Shown here: one piece after another, positions 1 through 6,030 of the stretch
Layout: each line of letters starts with the position of its first letter
Numbering within the stretch: the first letter of the stretch is position 1
Source: an uncultured candidate division Zixibacteria bacterium
Lineage (GTDB): Bacteria > Zixibacteria > MSB-5A5 > SM1-73
Reading direction: 5' to 3'
DNA: 64,000 nt
Assembly (NCBI GenBank): GCA_903908285.1
Contig: CAIVRH010000033.1
Location: 1-64,000, forward strand
Made by a program: the position numbers and the translations under genes
The notes under the pieces: model-generated
Told to the model about the DNA's origin: nothing
Databases searched by the model: none
What the model saw: only the letters and a program-made list of their open reading frames with translations

Positions 1-53
1 AAAAAGACAAATTCTTTTTTAAGAGACATGACGTTTACCTCTTTCCATGGCAT
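1..53 (-). CDS. IS481-type transposase, N-terminal 17 residues only
   Basis: ATG at 53 follows AAGGAGG with a 5-nt gap. The translation begins MPWKEVNVMSLKKEFV, which matches the opening of many IS481-family DDE transposases (MPWKE..VM...R.EFV), where the helix-turn-helix DNA-binding region starts. The frame stays open to the window edge, so catalytic residues cannot be checked and it is unknown whether the gene is intact. Being next to an IS terminus supports the call. Confidence 0.65.
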   Translation of the reverse strand, partial: MPWKEVNVMSLKKEFVF

Positions 54-140
54 AATATCCTCCTTTCACAGTTGGATATTATACCTCAAAGTGTAACCTA
101 TGTCTCCGAACATGTGTAACCTATGTCCCCGGTCTGTACA
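1..140 (-). mobile_element. End of an IS481-type insertion sequence (rest lies outside the window)
   Basis: The terminus reads TGTACAGACC from position 140 inward on the minus strand, and TGT...ACA ends are usual for IS481. Two near-identical direct repeats (GTGTAACCTATGTCNCCG, 91-108 and 114-131) sit just inside the tip and look like transposase-binding sites. A TATAAT box (minus, 78-83) and an AGGAGG site precede a reading frame whose start resembles IS481 transposases. The element abuts a palindromic repeat beginning at 141. Boundary and family are inferred from the end structure and the first 17 residues; the other end and target duplication are not visible. Confidence 0.7.
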
Positions 141-169
141 GGGGAGAGGATCAAGGTGAGGGGGAAAGG
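141..169. repeat. Dispersed GGAGAGGAT-AAGGTGAGGG repeat, copy 1
   Basis: The sequence GGGGAGAGGATCAAGGTG followed by AGGGGG recurs nearly unchanged at 921-953, and in a palindromic form at 59446-59482. A degenerate reverse-oriented version is at 5851-5950. This copy directly abuts the IS end at 140, so the IS probably jumped into or beside the repeat. No coding potential. Confidence 0.55.
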
Positions 170-264
170 TTCCAGTAGTAAGTCAGATGCCCCATATTCC
201 CATGGGAATTCATTCGTATTTGTACAGGGCAGTGGATGAATAAGGCTCACCGGTGGAGTTAATA

Positions 265-453
265 ATGATTGAGAAGATTGTGCGAAAAGGAAGTTTGCAG
301 GATTTCTCGGAAGTAAAGGAGAACCTGGCATACTGGTTGTCCAAAACCCCGGATAAGCGTATTGCAGAGGTGGAACGTTTAAGGAGACATAATCATGGAT
401 GTTCAGCCAGACTTCAGGGATTTGCTCGCACGGTTCAACGCAAACCAAGTTGA
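265..453 (+). CDS. Small protein paired with a nucleotidyltransferase; putative antitoxin-like partner
   Basis: A 62-residue protein starts at ATG 265 behind GGTGGAG; an in-frame GTG at 253 is possible but less well placed. It begins MIEKIVRKGSLQDFSEVKEN and has a charged helical middle (LAYWLSKTPDKRIAEVERLRR) ending in basic residues. Small proteins of this pattern often sit directly upstream of nucleotidyltransferase-fold genes, as here: its 3' end overlaps the next gene by 59 bases in another frame. The overlap indicates coupled translation. The antitoxin role is inferred from context and pattern memory, with no catalytic domain visible; it could equally be a regulatory subunit. Confidence 0.6.
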   Translation: MIEKIVRKGSLQDFSEVKENLAYWLSKTPDKRIAEVERLRRHNHGCSARLQGFARTVQRKPS

Positions 454-841
454 ATACATGATAGTCGGCGCTTACGCACTGGCTTATCATGGAGTCCCGC
501 GATATACGGGTGATATGGACATTCTGGTGCGTCCCGATTCGGAGAACGCCATCCGTATACTTCGCGCGCTGGAAGAGTTTGGTTTTGGCTCTCTCGGTCT
601 GACGGTAGATGACTTCACCGTTCCGGACAAGGTGATACAAATCGGAGTGATACCGGTGCGGATAGACCTGGTAACTTCACTTACCGGAGTATCGTGGGAA
701 GAAGCAAGAACAGGCCGGGTGGCAGGGACTTACGGAGACACAGAAGTATTCTATCTCGGAAAACAGCAGTTCATAATGAATAAACGCGCCCTGGGGAGGA
801 AGAAAGACTTGGCTGACCTGGAAGCCATAGGCTATGAGTGA
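395..841 (+). CDS. Nucleotidyltransferase-fold protein (AbiEii/DUF6036-like), putative toxin component
   Basis: This 148-residue protein starts at ATG 395 behind AAGGAGA (8-nt spacing). Residues 22-44 carry the nucleotidyltransferase core: hydrophobic strand, then GAYALAYHG, then R.TGDMDILV, whose paired aspartates would bind metal and NTP. A third acidic position appears in PVRIDLVT (about 88). The C-terminal part has a lysine-rich RALGRKKDLADLEAI segment also usual in this fold. Single-domain proteins like this commonly act with a small partner as toxin-antitoxin or abortive-infection pairs that nucleotidylate RNA or protein. The fold call is firm; the target and toxicity are inferred. A hairpin terminator lies 45 bases downstream. 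Confidence 0.75.
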   Translation: MDVQPDFRDLLARFNANQVEYMIVGAYALAYHGVPRYTGDMDILVRPDSENAIRILRALEEFGFGSLGLTVDDFTVPDKVIQIGVIPVRIDLVTSLTGVSWEEARTGRVAGTYGDTEVFYLGKQQFIMNKRALGRKKDLADLEAIGYE

Positions 842-885
842 ATCGATACCCTTTGATTTATTCCCTCCTTTGGATTTTACTTTTT

Positions 886-920
886 CCCATCTCTCTTCAA
901 GGGAGATGGGTTTTTTTTCT
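886..920 (+). terminator. Rho-independent terminator after the nucleotidyltransferase pair
   Basis: Stem CCCATCTC / GAGATGGG (8 bp, 9-nt loop) is followed by TTTTTTTT. It lies 45 bases after the stop at 841 on the same strand, so the pair upstream is its own transcription unit. Confidence 0.7.
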
Positions 921-953
921 CTCCTCTGAGGGAGAGGATAAAGGTGAGGGGGA
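921..953. repeat. Dispersed GGAGAGGAT-AAGGTGAGGG repeat, copy 2
   Basis: CCTCTGAGGGAGAGG forms a small hairpin, followed by ATAAAGGTGAGGGGGA. It shares the core with the copy at 141-169. The rest of 842-1154 holds the terminator before it and the promoter of the next gene after it; I see no gene there. Confidence 0.5.
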
Positions 954-1095
954 GCAAAGTTCGGAGGTGGGGTTCATCCTATTTTAAAGTTGCGGTTTTA
1001 TCTTCCTTGTTTTTTTCTGTCATAAGTCTTAGTTCGACTTCATTACACCAGTCCGCTATTATTCTTGATCTTCTGCACTTTAGATGCGAATAATC

Positions 1096-1124
1096 TTGAC
1101 AACTTTCCTCCGTAAAGATACCTT
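1096..1124 (+). promoter_or_regulatory. Possible promoter of the DUF5674 cassette
   Basis: TTGACA at 1096-1101 is a perfect -35 box. With a 17-bp spacer the -10 would be TACCTT (1119-1124), a weak match. It lies 31 bases ahead of the start codon at 1155. Strength and exact start are uncertain. Confidence 0.35.
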
Positions 1125-1154
1125 TGAAAAAAGAGCAGGAAACGGAGTGCGATT

Positions 1155-1493
1155 ATGATTCATCTCATTCGTAAAAAGGCAGCATCGGAACAGATCGAGC
1201 AAATGCTGAATACCCTGGGAACATATATCAAATTAGCGGTTGATATCAAGCAAAGGATATTGGCTGGCGGTGGTATTCTCCATGCCGACTGTGAAGCCGA
1301 ATTACTGGCAGACGGATGCCAGCAAGAGGATATCTGGGGTGCGGATTGGTATTCCCGGTCACAAAAAGTGCGATTCGAGGCGCTGATAAACATTCGCCCC
1401 CGGCAAAACAATACCGGTATGGAAATTATGGATCCGGATATTCGTTTACAGGTGGAATCCATTGTAAGGGAGCTTTTGGGAGGCGTAAATTGA
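1155..1493 (+). CDS. DUF5674 family protein
   Basis: The 112-residue protein starts at ATG 1155, 8 bases after GGAG. It fits DUF5674, single-domain proteins near 105-115 residues: hydrophobic VDIKQRILAGGGILHADCEAELL (residues 30-52), then DIWGADWY, then INIRPRQ.N.G. Both the L-HAD-E and I-RP-Q-N blocks are the conserved parts I recall for the family. No biochemical function is established as far as I know. It is followed at once by a second small gene whose TTG start overlaps its TGA stop, so the two are translated together. The neighbourhood is accessory (IS end, toxin-like pair, repeats), which suggests a mobile or stress-related cassette rather than core metabolism. Confidence 0.7.
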   Translation: MIHLIRKKAASEQIEQMLNTLGTYIKLAVDIKQRILAGGGILHADCEAELLADGCQQEDIWGADWYSRSQKVRFEALINIRPRQNNTGMEIMDPDIRLQVESIVRELLGGVN

Positions 1494-1828
1494 GAAATAT
1501 GGAGGCCATAAGAAACCGCTACTTGCAGGATGATCTGAAAGTGCGTTTGGGAGGGATAGCCGCTAATTTGGCGCGTATCGCCTCCTGTTCTTCTTATCCT
1601 GCGGATTGGGAAGCAGTGCATAGCATGCTGGAGGAAAGTGAGTTTTTTATTGAATGGACTGTGCCGGAAGCGCCCCCGGATGTGAAAGCCTTCTTAGCAG
1701 AGCTTCAAATACAATTAGCTTTTTGGTATCTTATCTGGTCGAAGGTTCATACTGATTCACAAGAATGTGAAAAACTGGGGCAGCTCGCCCGGCTTTGGTC
1801 GCAAAACGTTTTGGGATTCGGGGAATAG
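1490..1828 (+). CDS. Conserved helical protein coupled to DUF5674
   Basis: The start is most likely TTG 1490, six bases after GGGAGG and overlapping the upstream TGA stop; ATG 1499 is the alternative with poor spacing. The 112-residue product is helical, with LGGIAANLARIASC near residue 20, a LLEESEFFIEWTVPEAP stretch near 50, and a tryptophan-rich end (FWYLIWSKV, LARLWSQNVLG). I do not recognise a catalytic motif. My memory is that proteins of this kind sit beside DUF5674 genes, so the two probably act as a pair, but the role is unknown. It stops 26 bases short of the convergent neighbour. Confidence 0.6.
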   Translation: MRNMEAIRNRYLQDDLKVRLGGIAANLARIASCSSYPADWEAVHSMLEESEFFIEWTVPEAPPDVKAFLAELQIQLAFWYLIWSKVHTDSQECEKLGQLARLWSQNVLGFGE

Positions 1829-1856
1829 AACGGATATATTTTTATGATTTTTCATC

Positions 1857-2585
1857 TCAGGATGGACGCCAGCCAAAAACTTTTGGGGGTAAGGACCCTT
1901 TAGGATAAATCGGCTTCCTTCGACAATCAGTCTCAGGACGAAGTGCTGAATGGAGCCCGATTTCCGGACTTACTGGACTTACTGGATTTACTGGACTTAC
2001 TGGACTTTCGGATTCGTATTTTTCGTCTTCTTCTAAGTCAGAAAGCTCATTTTGAGAGTGGCTCGAAGGTGGCAACATAAGAAGTTTGTCATCCCAGAGG
2101 ATGGCGTAGCTGCCGGTGTTGGTTCTTGACTTTCGGAATCCCATTTCGGATAGAATTTGACCGACCCGGTGATAAGTCAACTGGCTTTCGGGGGACCGAC
2201 CCTGATTGAAAGCGTCGGTGATGGATTTAACCGGAAGGATGCCGTTTTCTACTTGAAATCTAAGTTCTAAGATAGTGTTTCGAATTTCGGATTCGAGATC
2301 GACGGGTTCGGGCTTGGGATACATTTTTGGTAGTTCCTCCTGTCTCACTTCTTCTATTAGATCCCAGATGGCTTTTTCGCCTTCGGAGGTTTTAAACACT
2401 TTATCCTTAAGCCGGATGGCTCTTAAGGCATCCTGGATTCGAGGTTTGTTGGTTCGAAGCTCACCATAAAAGGATTCGCTCTTCAACCTTTTAGTGCTTT
2501 TGTCAATCAATAGCTCGATGAACTCCAAATATCTGGCTTCACGGTTTTGACTCTGATCAGAGTCGGAATCGATTGAATTGTCCAT
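1857..2585 (-). CDS. Accessory protein with winged-helix-like domain and SP-rich tail (paralogue of the 59629 gene)
   Basis: This 242-residue protein starts at ATG 2585 behind AAGGA. Residues 1-95 are helical and charged (EFIELLIDKSTKRLK; IWDLIEEVRQEELPKMYP). Residues 100-165 look like a winged helix: NGILPVKSITDAFNQG, LTYHRVGQILSEMGFRKSRT, YAILWDD. The same block occurs at the C-terminus of primase/helicase proteins in integrative elements. The tail is Ser-Pro repeats encoded by a short tandem DNA repeat (about 1965-2010), then a stretch encoded by a dispersed repeat (1915-1946), suggesting that the original stop was lost and the frame ran into repetitive DNA. The gene at 59629-60237 is a clear paralogue. 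A role in DNA binding is inferred; no catalytic residues are seen. Confidence 0.6.
   Translation of the reverse strand: MDNSIDSDSDQSQNREARYLEFIELLIDKSTKRLKSESFYGELRTNKPRIQDALRAIRLKDKVFKTSEGEKAIWDLIEEVRQEELPKMYPKPEPVDLESEIRNTILELRFQVENGILPVKSITDAFNQGRSPESQLTYHRVGQILSEMGFRKSRTNTGSYAILWDDKLLMLPPSSHSQNELSDLEEDEKYESESPVSPVNPVSPVSPEIGLHSALRPETDCRRKPIYPKGSLPPKVFGWRPS
1915..1946. repeat. Dispersed repeat GCACTTCGTCCTG...GTCGAAGGAA, copy inside a coding tail
   Basis: Read on the minus strand this is GCACTTCGTCCTG, then a short spacer, then GTCGAAGGAA. The same two ends flank a hairpin at 11119-11180 in an intergenic region. Here it encodes part of the C-terminal tail of the neighbouring protein. Confidence 0.45.
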
Positions 2586-2600
2586 ACTTAGTGTCCTTGG

Positions 2601-2665
2601 TTAAAGATGAAAAGCGTTCAAGGTTCTCCGCTGTAGGCGGAAAAGTTTAAGGTTCAAGGTTCAAA
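2601..2665. repeat. Upstream element shared with the paralogous cassette at 59163-59220
   Basis: On the minus strand: GAACCTT, AAACTTTTCCGCC, then GGAGAACC TTGAAC, including hairpin TCCGC-tgtag-GCGGA. The region 59163-59220 contains TTGAACCTTT, CCCTTTCCGCC, GGCGGAGAACCC, TTGAACCC in the same order and the same direction relative to its gene. The two accessory genes therefore share upstream DNA as well as protein sequence. Confidence 0.5.
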
Positions 2666-2828
2666 ATTCAAGATTGAAACCAAAAGCAATTCATCGATTA
2701 CAATATGAATTTGCAAGTACGGAAAAACTTCAGTACCTTCACTTATTGGGAGGTTGTCCTTTTCACCACCAAAGTTGGATTGAATTTGTAGTTATGATTG
2801 GAGAGAGCATGGTTAAGGTTGTTGACCT

Positions 2829-2859
2829 GCGCAATCTGAAGATTGCGGTTACAAAACCA
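2829..2859. repeat. GCGCAATCTGAAGATTGCG palindrome, single unit
   Basis: CGCAATCT-ga-AGATTGCG is a perfect hairpin followed by GTTACAAAA. The same unit recurs at 60313-60340 with GCTACAAAA. The rest of 2666-3009 contains open frames without database-like composition and I see no gene there. Confidence 0.6.
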
Positions 2860-3009
2860 ATACTTCTGCTACTCTTCAGGACAAATCGGTAACCACAAGT
2901 TCGTCATTATTTATTGTTTTTCATCTGCTTAATAGATTCGCTACGCTCACTACAAGTCCACCTCATCAGCTGTGAATGATTTTATTCGTCATTTTCTTAA
3001 TCATTTTCC

Positions 3010-3037
3010 TTGACTATCCTGACTTTTAGGTTATAAT
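3010..3037 (+). promoter_or_regulatory. Sigma-70-type promoter of the propeller/dockerin gene
   Basis: TTGACT (3010-3015), 16-bp spacer, TATAAT (3032-3037). Transcription would start near 3044, leaving a leader of about 60 nt before ATG 3106. Confidence 0.6.
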
Positions 3038-3105
3038 TATATTAATTTTTCAACTGCTATTCGATTGGTTTGGCGTAAGTCTATTACCTCAATAAGGAGT
3101 TAAAA

Positions 3106-5688
3106 ATGAGTAAGTCGAAGATCCCGACAAAAGCGGGGAAGCTATTCATTTTGGTGATCTTTCTTTTTATCAGTGTACCTGCTTTTGCTCAGGTTGACAC
3201 CGCCTGGATGAGAAGATTAACCGGATCAGGAAACTCCGGTAATCCTGCGGGCAATATAAACACAAATAATGCAGAAGAAGGACGGCTTCTCCCTACAGAT
3301 AATTTAAAGGGCAGAAGTGTAAAAGACTTTTTAACACCTGACGGACGGATTGACCTTAAAGCCATTCGTGCGTCTGGGTACCAGGGATCGCTTGATTTGA
3401 ATGGATTGAATATGAGAACTGATCCTCGAACTGGAGAGCCTGTTCTGTCACTAAATGCAAACGCTCAGATTACAAGCAGCCCTGACGACACATTCTGGAC
3501 GGATAAGTTTTCATGCGTGGATGGCTTAGATGGTTGTTGTTACGCTCTCTGCGTGTATAATGGCAAGCTGATCGTCGGGGGAGAGTTTTGGGTAGCGACC
3601 TGCTTGCTGGCGGTAAGTATTGTTTCCTGGGACGGTTCCTCCTGGTCACCCTTGGGGTCGGGGATCAATTGGGTTGTCTATGCCCTGGCGGTCTATGACA
3701 ACAAACTGATCGCAGGTGGAGACTTTACTACTGCCGGGGGCGTGAGTGTTAATTATATAGCCTCTTGGGACGGTTCCTCCTGGTCTGCCTTGGGGTCGGG
3801 GATGGCGGGGGGGGACAATACCACTGTCCGAGCCCTGGCAGTCTATGACAACAAGCTGATTGCGGGGGGAAATTTTACCACCGCTGGGGGCGTGAGTGCT
3901 AATTATATAGCCTCCTGGGACGGTTCCTCCTGGTCCCCTCTGGGGTCGGGGATGAGTCAGTATGGCGTGGTCATAGCCCTGGCGATCTATGACAACAAGC
4001 TGATCGCAGGGGGAGGGTTTACCACCGCTGGGGGCGTGAGTGCTAAATATATTGCCTCCTGGGACGGTTCCTCTTGGTCCCCCTTGGGGTCGGGGATGAA
4101 TTGGAGTGTCTTTGTCCTGGCGGTCTATGACAACAAGCTGATTGCGGGGGGAGAGTTTTACACCGCCGGAGGCGTGAGTGCTCATCTTATTGCCTCATGG
4201 GATGGTTCCTCCTGGTCCCCCTTGGGATTGGGGATGGGAGGAGGAGATGGTATCTATGTTTGGGCTCTGGCGGTCTATGACAACAAGCTGATTGCGGGAG
4301 GATTTTTTACCACCGCCGGGGGTGTTAGTGCTAATCGTATAGCCTCATGGGACGGTTCCTCCTGGTACCCCTTGGGGTCGGGGATGAATAACTGGGTCCG
4401 AGCCCTGGCGGTCTATGACAACAAACTGATTGCGGGGGGATTTTTTACCACCGCCGGGGGTGTCAGTGCCAAGGGTGTTTCCTCATGGGACGGTTCCTCC
4501 TGGTCTCCCTTTGGGTCTGGGATGGATAGCAATGGCAATGTCCGAGCCCTGGCGGTCTATGACAACAGGCTGATCGTAGGGGGAGAGTTTACCACTGCTG
4601 GTGGCGTGAGCGCTAATTATATAGCCTCCTGGGACGGTTCCGCCTGGTCCTCCTTGGGGTCGGGGATGAATAGCTCTGTCTTTGCCCTGGTGGTCTATGA
4701 TAACAAACTGATCGCAGGGGGATATTTTTCCACCGCTGGGGGCGTGAGTGCTCATTATATAGCCTCCTGGGACGGTTCCTCTTGGTCCCTCCTGGGATCA
4801 GGTATGAATGGCTATGTCTATGCTCTGGTGGTCTATGACAACAAGCTAATTGCTGGGGGATATTTTACCACCGCCGGGGGCGTGAGTGCTAATTATATAG
4901 CCTCCTGGGACGGTTCCTCCTGGTCGGCCTTGGGGTCGGGGATGGGGGGATACAATCTCTGTGTCTATGCTCTGGCGGTCTATGACAACAAGCTGATTGC
5001 AGGGGGAAACTTTACCACCGCCGGGGGCGTGAGTGCTAATTATATAGCCTCCTGGGACGGTTCCTCCTGGTCCCCCTTAGGGTCAGGGATGAATAATAGT
5101 AGTGTCTATGCCCTGGTAGTCTATGACAACAAGTTGATCGCAGGGGGATGGTTTACCACCGCCGGGGGAGTGAGTGCTAAAAATATAGCCTCCTGGGACG
5201 GTTCCTCCTGGTCCCCCTTGGGGTCGGGGATGGATGGCAGTGTCTATGTCCTGGCGGTCTATGACTGTAAACTGACTGCGGGGGGATCGTTTTGGACCAC
5301 CGGGGGTGTCAGTACCAAGGGTATTGCCTCCTGGGACGGTTCCTCCTGGTCCCCCTTTGGGTCGGGGATGGGGGGAAGCTATCCTGTTGTCTATGCTCTG
5401 GCGGTCTATGGTAGCACGCTGATCGCTGGGGGAGAGTTTACCACCGCTGGGGGAAAGGTGTCGGCATATATTGCTCAGTGGACAAAACATGAGCATGGAG
5501 ACGCTAATGGAGATGGCTTAATAGATGTGGGGGATGTGGTCTGTTTAATTAACTATCTTTTCAAGAGCGGACCAACCCCAATTCCTCTCCTCGCCGGTGA
5601 TTGCAACTGTGATGGAAATGTAGATGTTGGTGACGTGATTTATCTGATAAATTATCTCTTCAAGGGAGGCCCGGTACCGGGCTGTTAA
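3106..5688 (+). CDS. Secreted 14-repeat beta-propeller-like protein with C-terminal dockerin-like domain
   Basis: The 860-residue protein starts at ATG 3106 after AAGGAG and has a signal peptide (hydrophobic core 12-28, cleavage near FAQ). After a variable region to about 135 it carries 14 tandem units of about 45 residues, consensus ALAVYDNKLIAGG.FTTAGG then IASWDGSSWSPLGSGM; the last unit is incomplete. Fourteen units would fit two seven-bladed propellers; similar units are found in delta-60/kelch-like propellers. The end holds two EF-hand-like loops (DANGDGLIDVGD; DCNCDGNVDVGD), each followed by INYLFK, the dockerin-like arrangement used in many FCB and candidate-phylum secreted proteins. 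Predicted location is the cell surface or outside. Unit DNA copies are strikingly alike, implying recent expansion or gene conversion. The ligand is unknown. Confidence 0.85.
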   Translation: MSKSKIPTKAGKLFILVIFLFISVPAFAQVDTAWMRRLTGSGNSGNPAGNINTNNAEEGRLLPTDNLKGRSVKDFLTPDGRIDLKAIRASGYQGSLDLNGLNMRTDPRTGEPVLSLNANAQITSSPDDTFWTDKFSCVDGLDGCCYALCVYNGKLIVGGEFWVATCLLAVSIVSWDGSSWSPLGSGINWVVYALAVYDNKLIAGGDFTTAGGVSVNYIASWDGSSWSALGSGMAGGDNTTVRALAVYDNKLIAGGNFTTAGGVSANYIASWDGSSWSPLGSGMSQYGVVIALAIYDNKLIAGGGFTTAGGVSAKYIASWDGSSWSPLGSGMNWSVFVLAVYDNKLIAGGEFYTAGGVSAHLIASWDGSSWSPLGLGMGGGDGIYVWALAVYDNKLIAGGFFTTAGGVSANRIASWDGSSWYPLGSGMNNWVRALAVYDNKLIAGGFFTTAGGVSAKGVSSWDGSSWSPFGSGMDSNGNVRALAVYDNRLIVGGEFTTAGGVSANYIASWDGSAWSSLGSGMNSSVFALVVYDNKLIAGGYFSTAGGVSAHYIASWDGSSWSLLGSGMNGYVYALVVYDNKLIAGGYFTTAGGVSANYIASWDGSSWSALGSGMGGYNLCVYALAVYDNKLIAGGNFTTAGGVSANYIASWDGSSWSPLGSGMNNSSVYALVVYDNKLIAGGWFTTAGGVSAKNIASWDGSSWSPLGSGMDGSVYVLAVYDCKLTAGGSFWTTGGVSTKGIASWDGSSWSPFGSGMGGSYPVVYALAVYGSTLIAGGEFTTAGGKVSAYIAQWTKHEHGDANGDGLIDVGDVVCLINYLFKSGPTPIPLLAGDCNCDGNVDVGDVIYLINYLFKGGPVPGC
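3640..5470 (+). repeat. Tandem coding repeat, about 13 units of 129-147 bp
   Basis: Each unit contains near-identical stretches such as GCGGTCTATGACAACAA and GGGACGGTTCCTCCTGG, separated by a variable stretch of about 12-30 bases. Nucleotide identity between units is higher than protein selection alone needs, pointing to recombination among units. Variable residues are confined to the loop after SGM and to one position before TTAGG. Confidence 0.8.
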
Positions 5689-5850
5689 TTAAAACGTCCG
5701 CCGTCAGCCGTCCGTAGTCCATAGCTAAAGACAAGAATACCATTTTCCTCGTTGGGAAAGGTTATTATTCACGCTTGCACAAAAATATTGGTAGGGTAAG
5801 CATTGCACCATACGGCGCAGGGTAAGATAATCTGCTACAACGTTACGTAT

Positions 5851-5950
5851 CACCCTTCCCCTACCCTCTCCCGCTTGTAGTGAGTTTATCGAACTATCAA
5901 GGGAGGGGAAAAGAAAACTCCTCTCCCCACTAGGAAGAGAGCTGGGTAGT
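5851..5950. repeat. Degenerate reverse copy of the GGAGAGG/GGTGAGGG repeat
   Basis: CACCCTTCCCCTACCCTCTCCC and GGGAGGGG, CTCCTCTCCCC are recognisable fragments of the family at 141-169 and 921-953. The rest of 5689-5850 holds nothing I can name. Confidence 0.35.
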
Positions 5951-6005
5951 TGTAGGGGCACGATTCATCGTGCCCGATAGTGGGTCGCATGAATGCGACC
6001 CCTAC
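5951..6005. repeat. REPIN-like compound palindrome
   Basis: Layout is TGTAGGGG, hairpin GGGCACGAttcaTCGTGCCC-like, 8-nt centre, hairpin GGGTCGCATgaATGCGACCC, CCCCTACA. The two outer GTAG tetranucleotides face each other across two inner hairpins, the defining arrangement of REP doublets (REPINs) mobilised by RAYT (TnpA-REP) transposases. A differently sequenced unit with the same plan is at 60259-60340. Confidence 0.6.
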
Positions 6006-6030
6006 ATTTCAAATTCTGCTTGTGGGAAAA

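Noticed and set aside
2674-2892. 72-codon plus-strand frame
   Set aside because: It runs through a palindromic repeat and has no ribosome site.
3640-5470. Regularly spaced repeats that might suggest a CRISPR array
   Set aside because: Units are 129-147 bp, in frame and coding; no short repeat with unique spacers is present.
3646-5496. Three long minus-strand frames with Pro/His/Gly repeats inside the propeller gene
   Set aside because: They are shadows of the tandem repeat on the plus strand; they lack ribosome sites and their repeats mirror the coding units.
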